Below, one piece after another: positions 44,044 to 53,431 of a stretch of 64,000 bases of DNA; the first letter of the stretch is position 1; each line of letters begins with the position of its first letter. The translations under genes were made by a program, and so were the position numbers. Where the stretch lies: contig CP138355.1 of NCBI GenBank assembly GCA_033584155.1, positions 3,481,826-3,545,825 on the forward strand, written 5' to 3'. The stretch is from Candidatus Electrothrix scaldis. GTDB lineage: Bacteria > Desulfobacterota > Desulfobulbia > Desulfobulbales > Desulfobulbaceae. The notes under the pieces are model-generated. The model did no database searches. It saw nothing but the letters and a program-made list of their open reading frames with translations, and was not told the DNA's origin.

Positions 44044-46455
44044 TTACTTTTTCTTGGCAGTAGTCGTTTTTTTCCAACCACCAAGAGCAATATCAACTAC
44101 CTCATCCATATGGGTGACAGGAAAGAAAGAGAGCTTTTTACGCATCTCATCAGGAATCTCCACCAAATCCTTTTCATTATCAAAAGGAATAATAATTTTC
44201 TTAATTCCTGCCCGCAGGGCGGCAAGGGCCTTTTCCTTCAGACCACCGATAGGCAGTACCCGGCCACGTAGCGTGACTTCTCCAGTCATAGCTACTCCCT
44301 TTTTCACCATTTGCCCGGTAATTGCCGAGCATAGTGCTGTCGTCATGGTAATACCGGCTGAGGGCCCATCTTTAGGAATTGCTCCAGCAGGGACATGGAC
44401 ATGGATATCAATGGTATCAAAATACTCATTCTTTACCCCAAGGGCCTCGCTTCGACTCCGACAATAGGTCAAGGCAGCCTGAGCTGATTCCTTCATCACA
44501 TCGCCGAGCTGACCAGTCAAAATGAGTTTGCCTTTACCAGGCAGGACAGAGGTCTCAATATGCAGCAAGGCTCCTCCCACAGATGTCCATGCAAGACCAA
44601 TTGCCAAACCAGGCTGTTGTAAGGTGTCGAGCTCGGTTTCCGGCAGATATTTAGGCGGTCCCAGATATTTTTGCACGGTATTTTTGGAAATCGTATACGG
44701 GCCTTTACCGCCTTCAGCGATCTTACGCGCCAACTTACGGCAAATTTTGCCCAGTTCACGTTCAAGATTTCTGACCCCGGCTTCCAGGGTATAATTGGTG
44801 ATAATCAACTCCATAATATCATCATCCAACCTGATAAGACTCAGCTTGATCCCGTTCTCCTTTACCTGTCTTGGCAAAAGGTATTTCCTTGCGATAACGA
44901 GTTTTTCCTCCAGCGTATAACCGGCAAGACGGATAACCTCCATTCTGTCCATAAGCGGCCCAGGAATGGTGTCTGTCCGGTTGGCCGTAGTAATAAACAT
45001 GACTTTGGACAAATCAAAAGGCATGTTCATATAATGATCAGAGAAGGTGTCGTTCTGCTCAGGATCAAGAACCTCCAGCAGAGCTGAAGAAGGATCGCCA
45101 CGGTAATCTGAGCCAATTTTATCGATCTCATCCATCATAAAAACAGGGTTGTTAGTTCCTACGCTTTTTAAGCCCTGAAGAATACGACCAGGCATTGCGC
45201 CGATATAGGTCCGACGATGACCACGAATCTCTGCTTCATCCCGCATACCGCCCAGAGAAAGGCGATAGAACTTACGTCCCATAGCTTTGGCGACCGCCTG
45301 GCCCAAAGATGTCTTACCTACGCCTGGAGGACCAGCAAAGCAGAGGATAGGCCCCTTGGTCTCCTTATTCAATTTGCGGACAGCAAGAAATTCCAGAATA
45401 CGCTCCTTGATCTTTTCCAGGCCATGATGATCCTCATCCAACACCTTGGCAGCGAGCTCCAGATCAAGAATATCTTTGGACGATTTTTTCCAGGGCAGGT
45501 CAATAATCCACTCGATATAAGTACGAATAATATTGGCCTCAGATGCATCAGGATGCATCATCTCCAGACGTTTTAATTCCTTCCGTGCTTCCTTACGAGC
45601 ATACTTGGGCATCCGTTTCTTTTTAATTTTTCTGCCCAATTCCTCAATTTCTTGGGAATAGGCATCATCATCGCCCAGTTCTTTTTTCAGAGCCTGTAAT
45701 TGTTCGCGCAGAAAGTATTCCCGCTGAGAACGGGACATCTCTTCCTTGGCATCGGACTGAATTTTCGCCTGGACCGTAGCGACTTCCATCTCCTTATTCA
45801 GGAGTTCCGCTACCAAACGCAGTCGCTCCACCGGCTGCGCTGTCTCAAGTATTTTTTGCGATTCTGACACCTTAAGACGAAGATTCGACCCTACCAGATC
45901 AGCAAGCCTTCCCGGCTCTTCGATATTATTCACGATAGCCATTAAATCTGCGGAAAGCACACCACGTAAGGACATGATCTTCTCTGTCTGCTCCCGCACA
46001 AGGCGCATCAAGGCTTCCACCTCAACGGTGATCTCCTCTTCACTCGCCTCTTCTTCAAGCAAATCAACCTTGACCCGAAAATGCGGTTTTTTCTGCTCGT
46101 ATGATTTAATTTCAGCTTTTGACAAGGCCTGGACCAAAACCTTCAGCCTACCATCGGGCAGTTTCAAGGTCCGCATGATCATGGAAACCATTCCAACCTG
46201 GTAGAGGTCATCGGGCTCAGGCTCGTCACTGGTTGCATCTTTCTGCGTAACCAACATCAGCAGTTTATCGCCTTCCATAGCCTCGTTGACCGCAGATACA
46301 GAGCCGGGCCGCCCCACAAAAAGTGGCAGAATCATGTAGTTAAAAACAACTACATCCCGAACCGCCATCATGGGCAGCTCTTCCGGTATGTCCATATCTT
46401 GAGTATTTTCTGCGAAATCGTCCATGCTGGCTGATAACGAGTCGTCAAATTCCAT
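44044..46455 (-). CDS. lon: ATP-dependent protease Lon
   Basis: 803 residues from the ATG at 46455 with AAGAGGAT ahead; a start 10 codons upstream is also open. Domains in order: N-terminal substrate domain (about 25-220), AAA+ ATPase with Walker A GPPGVGKT and the sensor FITTANRTD, and the serine protease domain with DGPSAGITM (nucleophile Ser) and the catalytic Lys in GGLKEKALAALRAGIKKI. Lon degrades damaged and regulatory proteins in the cytoplasm. The C-terminus is Lys/Thr-rich. Monocistronic. Confidence 0.97.
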   Translation of the reverse strand: MEFDDSLSASMDDFAENTQDMDIPEELPMMAVRDVVVFNYMILPLFVGRPGSVSAVNEAMEGDKLLMLVTQKDATSDEPEPDDLYQVGMVSMIMRTLKLPDGRLKVLVQALSKAEIKSYEQKKPHFRVKVDLLEEEASEEEITVEVEALMRLVREQTEKIMSLRGVLSADLMAIVNNIEEPGRLADLVGSNLRLKVSESQKILETAQPVERLRLVAELLNKEMEVATVQAKIQSDAKEEMSRSQREYFLREQLQALKKELGDDDAYSQEIEELGRKIKKKRMPKYARKEARKELKRLEMMHPDASEANIIRTYIEWIIDLPWKKSSKDILDLELAAKVLDEDHHGLEKIKERILEFLAVRKLNKETKGPILCFAGPPGVGKTSLGQAVAKAMGRKFYRLSLGGMRDEAEIRGHRRTYIGAMPGRILQGLKSVGTNNPVFMMDEIDKIGSDYRGDPSSALLEVLDPEQNDTFSDHYMNMPFDLSKVMFITTANRTDTIPGPLMDRMEVIRLAGYTLEEKLVIARKYLLPRQVKENGIKLSLIRLDDDIMELIITNYTLEAGVRNLERELGKICRKLARKIAEGGKGPYTISKNTVQKYLGPPKYLPETELDTLQQPGLAIGLAWTSVGGALLHIETSVLPGKGKLILTGQLGDVMKESAQAALTYCRSRSEALGVKNEYFDTIDIHVHVPAGAIPKDGPSAGITMTTALCSAITGQMVKKGVAMTGEVTLRGRVLPIGGLKEKALAALRAGIKKIIIPFDNEKDLVEIPDEMRKKLSFFPVTHMDEVVDIALGGWKKTTTAKKK

Positions 46456-46789
46456 TTTTATCCTCTTTATATCAAATAGTTGCAAGAAAAGACACTCAAC
46501 ATCACCTTACTTGCAGCGCTGTTTATTGCATGATTGGTTGAAAGAAACTAAACATAACCTTATAGTAAGTCAAGGAGGCATGACAACTCCATGCGAAAAA
46601 TGTGGTCATCTTACCCTGTCTTGCTCTTCTTTTAAATGCTTACAAATACTGAAGCGGATAATTTTTTGAATTTTCAGGAGGACAAGAGGAAATATCCCAC
46701 CTCTTATTAGCTTCACCATCATCATATCATCTCTTTTTTATTAAAATTTCAACAGAATAGTTCATTCTACCCAGAAAACAGGAGCAACC
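46456..46789. other. Divergent intergenic region lon / hexapeptide protein
   Basis: 334 bp with both genes reading outward. It should hold both promoters. No clear heat-shock (CIRCE-type) or sigma-32 element was recognised; a short frame in the middle has no support. Confidence 0.5.
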
Positions 46790-47590
46790 ATGCTTGATGC
46801 CGCATCTTTTTTTGATTTGGCCGATTTTTCCCACAGAGAAATATTTCAGGGCTCAGAGTATGTTTGGGATGGTCTCGTCAATCTGAAACCTTATATGAAA
46901 GGTCTTGATTACAGTTCATTCAGGCATGAGGAGCTACAAGACGGCATTCCGCTAAAAAATCATCTTATCTATTATCAGGGCACCTTGCAAAGCGGAGAAA
47001 ATTGCTCATTTTCCTGGGATGAGGTAGGCAAAGGAAAATTATCCGTCATACGGGACGGGCAACTCCTTTCCGGTGCTTCTGTTATTATGGCAGGGGCAGT
47101 TATTATGGGGCAGGACATTCAACTGGGCAAAGGAGTCTTAATAGAATCAGGCGCTTTAATTAAGGGGCCAGCTGCTATTGGCGATTGTACAGAAATACGA
47201 CAAGGTGCCTATGTCCGAGGATATTGCCTGACAGGCAAACGCTGTGTGCTTGGCCACACCACAGAAATCAAACATTCTATTTTTCTTAATGATGCCAAGG
47301 CTGGCCATTTTGCCTATCTTGGCGACTCCATTCTGGGAAACGATGCGAACCTCGGGGCTGGGACGAAATTTGCTAACCTCCGTTTCCTTCCAGGAAATGT
47401 TCAGGTCAGGACCGATAAATCCGTCTTTGATACCGGCTTGCGCAAACTTGGAGCTATTCTTGGCGACAAGGCTCAAACCGGCTGCAATTCCGTTACCAAT
47501 CCCGGCACTCTGATTGGCCCTGAAGGCATCCTCATGCCCAACACCACTGCCGGTTCAGGTTATCATGTCCCGAGGAAGATCATCCGCTAG
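46790..47590 (+). CDS. Left-handed beta-helix (hexapeptide repeat) protein
   Basis: 266 residues. From about residue 90 hexapeptide repeats (e.g. GASVIMAGAVIMGQDIQLGK) build a left-handed beta-helix like the C-terminal domain of GlmU and acetyltransferases, with ending GPEGILMPNTTAGSGYHVPR. No N-terminal nucleotidyltransferase domain is present; the first 85 residues are unplaced. An acyltransferase or a sugar-nucleotide-like enzyme is likely. Substrate unknown. Converges on the SPFH gene. Confidence 0.75.
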   Translation: MLDAASFFDLADFSHREIFQGSEYVWDGLVNLKPYMKGLDYSSFRHEELQDGIPLKNHLIYYQGTLQSGENCSFSWDEVGKGKLSVIRDGQLLSGASVIMAGAVIMGQDIQLGKGVLIESGALIKGPAAIGDCTEIRQGAYVRGYCLTGKRCVLGHTTEIKHSIFLNDAKAGHFAYLGDSILGNDANLGAGTKFANLRFLPGNVQVRTDKSVFDTGLRKLGAILGDKAQTGCNSVTNPGTLIGPEGILMPNTTAGSGYHVPRKIIR

Positions 47591-47616
47591 AAACGCGACA
47601 AAAGGATCTCAGCGAA

Positions 47617-48774
47617 TTATTCAGGTATGCGCTGCCCGCAATTATCGCAGAATTTTGCATCAGGAAGATTTTCATTCTGACAGGCAGGGCAAATTCGAGC
47701 AGCAGGCTTTGCATCTGTCGGATGCCCGCAGCGGGAACAAAACTTTGCTCCTGGGGTGAGATTCTTTCCGCAATTGGCGCATTGCAGAAGAATAACCTGC
47801 TGATGACCGCAAAGAGGACAGAAACGGGAATCAGCAGGAATAGCATGTTCACAATCTGAACACTGTGTCGTTGCTTGTTGAGCTTGTACTCCGCTCTGAT
47901 TTCCTGCTGTTGGCTGCTGTGCATTGTGCGCACTGTATGCATTAGCAAACATAGCAGGCATCATCATCCCCATTCCCAGGCCTAAGCCAGCTCCGGCCTC
48001 ATTTCCAGCTAGGGCCGCCTTTTCCATAGCCATTCCTGCCTTCATACGGACAAAACCGTCCATATCCTTAATCGCGCTCAAACGACTGCGATCATCAATG
48101 GCTGCTTGCACATCTTCTGGTGGGGTAATAGAGGATATATACAACTCATCCAGGGCCAGCCCAAACCGAACAAAATCCTTTTCCAGGCGTTTCTTCACTC
48201 CTTCTGCTAACTCGTCAAACTGGGCAGGCAGGTTGAACAAGGTATCCAGAGTCTCACCAAGATAATCGTTCAACCGGGAAACAATCACTCGTCGCAGATA
48301 ATCCTCTATCTGCTCAGTGGTATATTTCCCCATTGTCCCGGCCAGGGTGTTAATGAAAAGCACCGGTTGGATAATGCGTATATTAAAGACCCCATGCGCA
48401 CGCAGGCGGACAAATCCCAGTTCGGAATCACGAAAAGCCACCGGATCACGGGTGCCCCATCGCAAGTTAGGAAACACCTTGAGATTAACAAAATATACCT
48501 CAGCCCGGAGGGGACTTGTCCCTGCCCAGGGTATGGAAAGTATTTTGGTAATGATGGGAATATTACCGGTTTTCAGGGTGTGACGTCCTGGACCGAAGGC
48601 GTCCCCTGCCCTGCCCTTATAATACAAGACTGCGGCTTGACTTTCCCGTACAGTCAGTTGCGCACCATACTTGATTTCCCCGGAACCGGACTCCGGCAGC
48701 CGATGTAATAACTCCTGGCCGGTTTCATCAAACCACTCCAGGGCTTCAAGAAAAACAACGTTATCCGTTCCCAC
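47617..48774 (-). CDS. SPFH-domain protein with C-terminal zinc ribbons
   Basis: 385 residues starting with a GTG at 48774 (GGAG six bases away). Residues about 25-260 form an SPFH/band-7 domain of the virion-core-like, YdjI-type group; a Gly/Met-rich segment (about 265-285) precedes three zinc ribbons with CxxC pairs (CSDC/CPLC, CANC/CSRC, CPAC/CDNC). Such proteins scaffold membrane-associated complexes; no enzyme function is visible. Probably one unit with the convergent or downstream genes is not indicated. Confidence 0.8.
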   Translation of the reverse strand: MGTDNVVFLEALEWFDETGQELLHRLPESGSGEIKYGAQLTVRESQAAVLYYKGRAGDAFGPGRHTLKTGNIPIITKILSIPWAGTSPLRAEVYFVNLKVFPNLRWGTRDPVAFRDSELGFVRLRAHGVFNIRIIQPVLFINTLAGTMGKYTTEQIEDYLRRVIVSRLNDYLGETLDTLFNLPAQFDELAEGVKKRLEKDFVRFGLALDELYISSITPPEDVQAAIDDRSRLSAIKDMDGFVRMKAGMAMEKAALAGNEAGAGLGLGMGMMMPAMFANAYSAHNAQQPTAGNQSGVQAQQATTQCSDCEHAIPADSRFCPLCGHQQVILLQCANCGKNLTPGAKFCSRCGHPTDAKPAARICPACQNENLPDAKFCDNCGQRIPE

Positions 48775-48826
48775 AACACTCTCCGCTTACAAGCAAAATA
48801 TGTACATCCCCTCCCTTATGCCTTTA

Positions 48827-48856
48827 AATCCTCTGTATTCGGGTATACAGAGGATT
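48827..48856 (-). terminator. Hairpin at the end of the FmdB-type gene
   Basis: AATCCTCTGTAT (48827-48838) and ATACAGAGGATT (48845-48856) form a perfect 12-bp stem that overlaps the stop codon of the following minus-strand gene (48855-49349). Flanking CCTTTA/TAAAGG can extend it. Confidence 0.6.
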
Positions 48857-49349
48857 AAAGGGTATACAGGGTTTCATCATGGACAAGAGGCCGTTTGCCG
48901 GAATACATCTTTTTCTTCAACCCCTCTAAGGAAAAAGCATCATCTGCGTCAAGCAGGTCTCCCATCTCTCGCTCAACCTGATCAGGATCTTCTCCCGCTT
49001 CCATGCGAGAAAGGGCCTCTTCCATCTGTTCACCCATTGCGATACCGGTTTTATCGGTGAATTTACGCATCAGCTGGGCCATTTGGCGAGGATCATCTTC
49101 ATTCATCCCTTCCGCCTCACGCATCAGCCCCTCAAAGGCCTGTTCCATCTTGCTCTCATCCAAACCAGCTAAAGGGTCATCAGCGTCCTCTTCCTTGGCC
49201 TTGCCGATGACAGCAAAACGAGACATTTGTCGGTGCAATTCTTTTTTTCCACATTTGGGGCAATCCGGTCGTTTTTCCGTGTTAATTCGACTGGAGAAAA
49301 AATTAAAGATGGTGTTGCAATCTTGGCAATAAAACTCGTAGATCGGCAT
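48855..49349 (-). CDS. FmdB-type zinc ribbon regulatory-like protein
   Basis: 164 residues. The start MPIYEFYCQDCNTIFNFF and CPKCG give a CxxC...CxxC zinc ribbon of the FmdB/CxxC_CXXC_SSSS family. The rest is acidic, helix-rich (EQMEEALSRMEAGEDPDQVE) and not part of the short family core. Role unknown; members are common in Desulfobacterota and are thought to be regulatory. Confidence 0.8.
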   Translation of the reverse strand: MPIYEFYCQDCNTIFNFFSSRINTEKRPDCPKCGKKELHRQMSRFAVIGKAKEEDADDPLAGLDESKMEQAFEGLMREAEGMNEDDPRQMAQLMRKFTDKTGIAMGEQMEEALSRMEAGEDPDQVEREMGDLLDADDAFSLEGLKKKMYSGKRPLVHDETLYTL

Positions 49350-49389
49350 GTTTTACTTTTAGGTAGCTTTTTACATAAAATTTCGACCA

Positions 49390-49429
49390 TACAAACAAAA
49401 AATCAGGTACCCGATAAGATACCTGATTT
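49390..49429 (-). terminator. Terminator of the DUF1566 gene
   Basis: AAATCAGGTA and TACCTGATTT make a perfect 10-bp stem (49400-49409 with 49420-49429). On the minus strand it is followed by TTTTTTGTTTG, a proper T-run, about 30 bases after the stop at 49461. Confidence 0.85.
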
Positions 49430-49460
49430 GCAATCTCTTTTCAATGAACTAAAATGTGGA

Positions 49461-50651
49461 TTACTGCGTAGCCGAAGTATCTTTTACTAGACGGACATAC
49501 TTCTTCACAGTACTAACATTTTCTGCGTAAAACGTACCACCGGTAGAAAAGTTTACATACCAAGCACGATCAGTCACACCACTTTTTGGAGAGTTGGACC
49601 AAACTGTGGAATCAGCAGGTGTCCCGGGAAATATCTCTGTATTAATAGCAGGAGATACATTTTGATATTCAACAAGAGACTGAAGCTCCTTTATATTCGG
49701 CAGACGCCACTCACCGTCATCCAAATTAAGGGCTTCCGACCAAGTGAAGGTTGTTGGAGATGTCTCAGTCTCACAATTTGAGCCGGAATATCCTTCCATA
49801 CATTTTTTCCATATCAATCCTGTCGCTGCATCAGTAACCGTCCCATTGCCATTATCAGTAAAGTCAGCTGTTTTTACAGTACCATGCACTAATCGAACAT
49901 AGAGCGAACTCTCTTTATAAGAGGCTCTATCAAGGAACCCTCCATTAAAATCAATATTCCAAGCACTAGTCGAGTCGCTTTGGTTTTCTATCGCTGTCCA
50001 GAAAACCGGCAACTCCGGAAGATGAAAATAATCAGTATCAACCGATTGCGTCGAGAGATTATACGCAACAATACTCATCAGCTCCTTAAGCGTAGGAACA
50101 CGCCAATCACTTGAAAAACCGCAATTGCTGTAGCTGGCCGCATACACTTGCTGAGCATCGGACCAAGATTTTTTATCGGCTACAGACCATGTAGGTTGAT
50201 CTGTCCACACAAGCCCTGTAACCTCATCTCTGACGCAATCCCAAGTACCATCTAGATTTGTTCCCTCATTTCCGCTGCTGTCCAATTTGGTAAAACTGAA
50301 CCCAGCATGCCCATCGCTATCGCTGTTTGTTGCCGAATCTGCATCTCTGCCGTAATTACAATCTTCCTTGTCACCTGTTCCACATGCTACTTGACTACTA
50401 TTTAGCACAATACCAGTATCATTAAACGGGGCTTCAGTGACAACTGTCGTGTTATTTTGAGCGCCGCTTAAAATTGCTGGCAAAAACAATAACCACTTAT
50501 TCGACGTATCTGTAGAAGGAGGAGTTGTCGTTGTCCCTCCTGAACCAGCAAGAATTGCTGGTAAATAAAGCAACCAATTATTCGCATAGGCTGTTGCCGA
50601 AAAAGCAACCCCCCCGGCGACCAGAGATGCTAATAAAATTATCTTTCTCAT
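49461..50651 (-). CDS. Secreted protein with two DUF1566 (Lcl C-terminal) domains
   Basis: 396 residues from the ATG at 50651, which begins a signal peptide (MRKIILLASLVAGG...ATAYA); an ATG at 50696 with GGGGAAG before it is an alternative. After cleavage come two copies of a hydrophobic motif, WLLYLPAILAG and WLLFLPAILSG, 27 residues apart, with a Thr/Pro linker. Two DUF1566 domains follow, each with WRxPxxKEL and a late YVRLV. Members are cell-surface or periplasmic lectin-like proteins. Function unknown. Confidence 0.8.
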   Translation of the reverse strand: MRKIILLASLVAGGVAFSATAYANNWLLYLPAILAGSGGTTTTPPSTDTSNKWLLFLPAILSGAQNNTTVVTEAPFNDTGIVLNSSQVACGTGDKEDCNYGRDADSATNSDSDGHAGFSFTKLDSSGNEGTNLDGTWDCVRDEVTGLVWTDQPTWSVADKKSWSDAQQVYAASYSNCGFSSDWRVPTLKELMSIVAYNLSTQSVDTDYFHLPELPVFWTAIENQSDSTSAWNIDFNGGFLDRASYKESSLYVRLVHGTVKTADFTDNGNGTVTDAATGLIWKKCMEGYSGSNCETETSPTTFTWSEALNLDDGEWRLPNIKELQSLVEYQNVSPAINTEIFPGTPADSTVWSNSPKSGVTDRAWYVNFSTGGTFYAENVSTVKKYVRLVKDTSATQ

Positions 50652-50862
50652 ATCTTCAGCCCTCAAAAATTGAATCATCTGCCAGAGGTATTTCATATTA
50701 CTTCCCCTGACTTTGTACCCTTCCTGAAGACAACAACATGTACCCCAGAAAGACAATCTACGTAACTCTGTATATTATATCAGACCAAAATTAGATGTAC
50801 AATTTTTTTCACTGAAAAATCAGCGAACAATACTCATTCATGTGACAATGCTTGAAAAAGGG

Positions 50863-51942
50863 TCAGGCAATGACTGCATCAACATCATCCTCACGCACCT
50901 GATCAGTAATCATCACCTTACCAATAGTTTCAGGGAGCACATAAAAGACACGTCCACCAATGGTCTTTTTATCATGGAGAAGATATTTTTTAATTAATTT
51001 CCTATCCAAATCTGCTGGGATAGCAACGGGTAACTCATACTGTTCAATCAATTCCTGAATCAGACGAGCATCCTTCTCACTCAAGCAGCCCGTTCGAACA
51101 GCCAAATCTGCTACAGCACACATACCGATTGCCACCGCCTTTCCATGAATAAGCTGAAATTTCGAGGCAGCCTCAACAGCATGTCCAATGGTATGACCAA
51201 AGTTTAATATCCTTCGCAGCCCGCCCTCTCGTTCATCCTGTTCAACCACCCACGCTTTGATTTCGCAGCACCGAGCGATAAGTTGGCCAAGAACATCCTG
51301 CTGCAAAGCAAAGACAGCATCCCGGTTTTTTCCAAGAAAAGAGAAAAATTCTGCATCGTGGATAACTCCATATTTAATCACCTCAGCAAGCCCTCCCCGC
51401 AGTTCATCAGGTGGGAGCGTACTCAGGACATCAATATCAATATAAACCACCTTAGGCTGATAAAAAACACCAACTAAATTTTTTCCATCAGGAAGATCAA
51501 CACCTGTTTTTCCCCCAACAGAACTATCGACCTGAGACAGCAGAGTGGTTGGCACCTGCACAAAAGGAATACCCCGCATATATATCGCAGCAAGGAATCC
51601 GGTGATATCTCCGGTCACCCCTCCACCAAGGGCAATAAGGGCATCGCCGCGATCAAAACCGCGCTGTGCAAGTTCACGGGCTAAGATAGCAACTGTCCCC
51701 ATATGCTTGTTTTCTTCCCCATGCGGAAAGCTGATAAGCTCAGCCTGTATCCCTGCCGCCTGCAGAGAATGCAGACACTGTTCACCGTACAGAGCAGCAA
51801 CTGTATCATCAGCAATAACGCCGTATTTGGTTCCAATTTTTTTCTGTTTCAGGTCAGATCCTATTTTCGCCATAAGCCCCGAACTAATTCGAATAGGATA
51901 ACTCCTGTCGCCCAAACCTACTGTTACTACTGTTTCAGTCAT
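50863..51942 (-). CDS. aroB: 3-dehydroquinate synthase
   Basis: 359 residues, the second step of the shikimate pathway: DAHP to 3-dehydroquinate, NAD+ and divalent-metal dependent. Seen are the NAD site IALGGGVTGDITGFLAA, TTLLSQVDSSVGGKTGVD, and metal ligands in GLAEVIKYG, HTIGHAVE and the LIHGKAVAIGM region. Length is normal. It is read alone or with the upstream ppaC; a terminator at 51984-52014 argues against joint transcription. Confidence 0.97.
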   Translation of the reverse strand: MTETVVTVGLGDRSYPIRISSGLMAKIGSDLKQKKIGTKYGVIADDTVAALYGEQCLHSLQAAGIQAELISFPHGEENKHMGTVAILARELAQRGFDRGDALIALGGGVTGDITGFLAAIYMRGIPFVQVPTTLLSQVDSSVGGKTGVDLPDGKNLVGVFYQPKVVYIDIDVLSTLPPDELRGGLAEVIKYGVIHDAEFFSFLGKNRDAVFALQQDVLGQLIARCCEIKAWVVEQDEREGGLRRILNFGHTIGHAVEAASKFQLIHGKAVAIGMCAVADLAVRTGCLSEKDARLIQELIEQYELPVAIPADLDRKLIKKYLLHDKKTIGGRVFYVLPETIGKVMITDQVREDDVDAVIA

Positions 51943-51983
51943 TGTTACATCCTTCTAATAGGCAAAGTACACATTCCGTACAA

Positions 51984-52014
51984 TAAAAAAAGGACCGGCA
52001 TAAGCCGATCCTTT
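51984..52014 (-). terminator. Terminator of ppaC
   Basis: AAAGGATCGGC and GCCGGTCCTTT (minus strand) form an 11-bp stem with one mismatch around TTAT, followed by TTTTTATTG. It lies 45 bases past the ppaC stop, before aroB. Confidence 0.85.
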
Positions 52015-52058
52015 CAAGACAATATACAAAAAAGCTGGATGCGCGAAGCTAGCTCAAC

Positions 52059-52982
52059 TTAGCAGCCAAATGCTTTCTGCATGTTAGGAATTGTCTGTTT
52101 TTTGCGGCTCATCATGCCGGGAATCCACATAGAATTACCATCCAGCTTGGCATCAAATGCAGACTCGACAAGGGCAGGATCATCAGATAGAACAACCAAG
52201 TCAGTCCCTTCTTTCACTACATCCGTCAGCATAAGAAGAATGGTGTGATGTCCACCAGCTGCTTTCTGCTCTTCCATAGCCTTGTACAGATCATCACGAA
52301 TCTCAGCAACCTGATCCAAAGTAGCAAGCTCAAGCTGACCACATCCGACCTTTTTACCTTTCATATCAAAATCTTTGTAATCGCGGTTCAGCAGGTCTTT
52401 GGCAGGCACTCCAGCAACAGAGCTTTTTGCTTTGAGCATCTCCATGAACAATTCATCAGTATCTTCTACAGAAGCAATCCCCTTCAACTCAGCTACAGCT
52501 TTTTTATCCTCTTCGGTGCAGGTCGGGGATTTGAAGTTTACAGTATCGCTGAGGATAGCAGACAGCATCAAGCCAGCAACCTTAGGCTCAACAGCAACAC
52601 CCTCAGTATCATACAACTGCTTCAAAACAGTACCGGTGCAACCAACAGGCTTTACATAACAAAAAATCGGATTATTTGTGGTCACATCACCAATCTTGTG
52701 ATGATCAACGATAGCAACCACGCTATCAGCGTTGAGGTTGTCAGGAGCCTGGGCCAAATCACTGTGATCTACCAGAGCTACAGTCTTACCAGCAGCATCA
52801 GTCATAATCTCCGGTGCAGCTACACCAAAGCGATTGAGAACAGCTTCCGTCTCTGGATTCATTTTTCCCTGCATAGACGCGATAGCATCTTGTCCACCGG
52901 CTTTCAGCAGCTCGGCATAAGCAATAGCAGCGGTGACGGAGTCGGTATCCGGATTTTTGTGGCCTGTAACATAGACTGCCAT
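52059..52982 (-). CDS. ppaC: Manganese-dependent (family II) inorganic pyrophosphatase
   Basis: 307 residues. The DHH-family motifs are complete: GHKNPDTDS (7-15), DHSD, VDHHKIG (about 92-98), and the C-terminal SRKKQ that binds substrate. It hydrolyses pyrophosphate to phosphate with Mn2+ or Co2+ in the cytoplasm. In sulfate-activating organisms this pulls ATP sulfurylase forward; sat lies 1.7 kb away. GGAGGGA before the ATG supports the start. Confidence 0.95.
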   Translation of the reverse strand: MAVYVTGHKNPDTDSVTAAIAYAELLKAGGQDAIASMQGKMNPETEAVLNRFGVAAPEIMTDAAGKTVALVDHSDLAQAPDNLNADSVVAIVDHHKIGDVTTNNPIFCYVKPVGCTGTVLKQLYDTEGVAVEPKVAGLMLSAILSDTVNFKSPTCTEEDKKAVAELKGIASVEDTDELFMEMLKAKSSVAGVPAKDLLNRDYKDFDMKGKKVGCGQLELATLDQVAEIRDDLYKAMEEQKAAGGHHTILLMLTDVVKEGTDLVVLSDDPALVESAFDAKLDGNSMWIPGMMSRKKQTIPNMQKAFGC

Positions 52983-53431
52983 AAGACTTCCCTCCTGGAA
53001 ATTTTAGAATATAATAAGAGCACGACAAAATGTTCTTATGCACTTGATTGAGCCGTTCCCTGTTGGACGGACTGTGCAACGGTACGTACCGATTGCACTC
53101 AAAAAGTTGTTTGTGATATTTAGCCCTTTCGGTGGAGAGCGTCAAGGGGAAAACTGTTAAAAGAAGGTTAGCCCCCTCATTTCCTGTAAAATATCAGATA
53201 CAAATGGCAAACACACACAGGCTCTTCAAAGTTATTCCCCTTGCATTCTGACCGTAACGCGATACCTTCAAGGGAGGTTAGGCGACTTGATTCTGGCTAT
53301 ACGTTTCAATGAAGCTAAAGAAGCATAGCCTTTTTCTCCAGCTCTCTTATGCAAACAATGCAAACAAGCGCTTACTGAACGTTGCATGCTATATCAGAAG
53401 AGTTATTAGTACCACAAAACAGGAAAACACT
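52983..53431. other. Divergent intergenic region ppaC / unknown gene
   Basis: About 450 bp without a gene I can support; short frames on both strands lack ribosome sites. It should contain promoters for ppaC and the plus-strand gene. No operator was identified. Confidence 0.5.

Noticed and set aside
53309-53431. Longer N-terminus for the membrane-anchored unknown protein
   Set aside because: The extra 41 residues lack a ribosome site and precede a normal signal or anchor segment starting at 53432.
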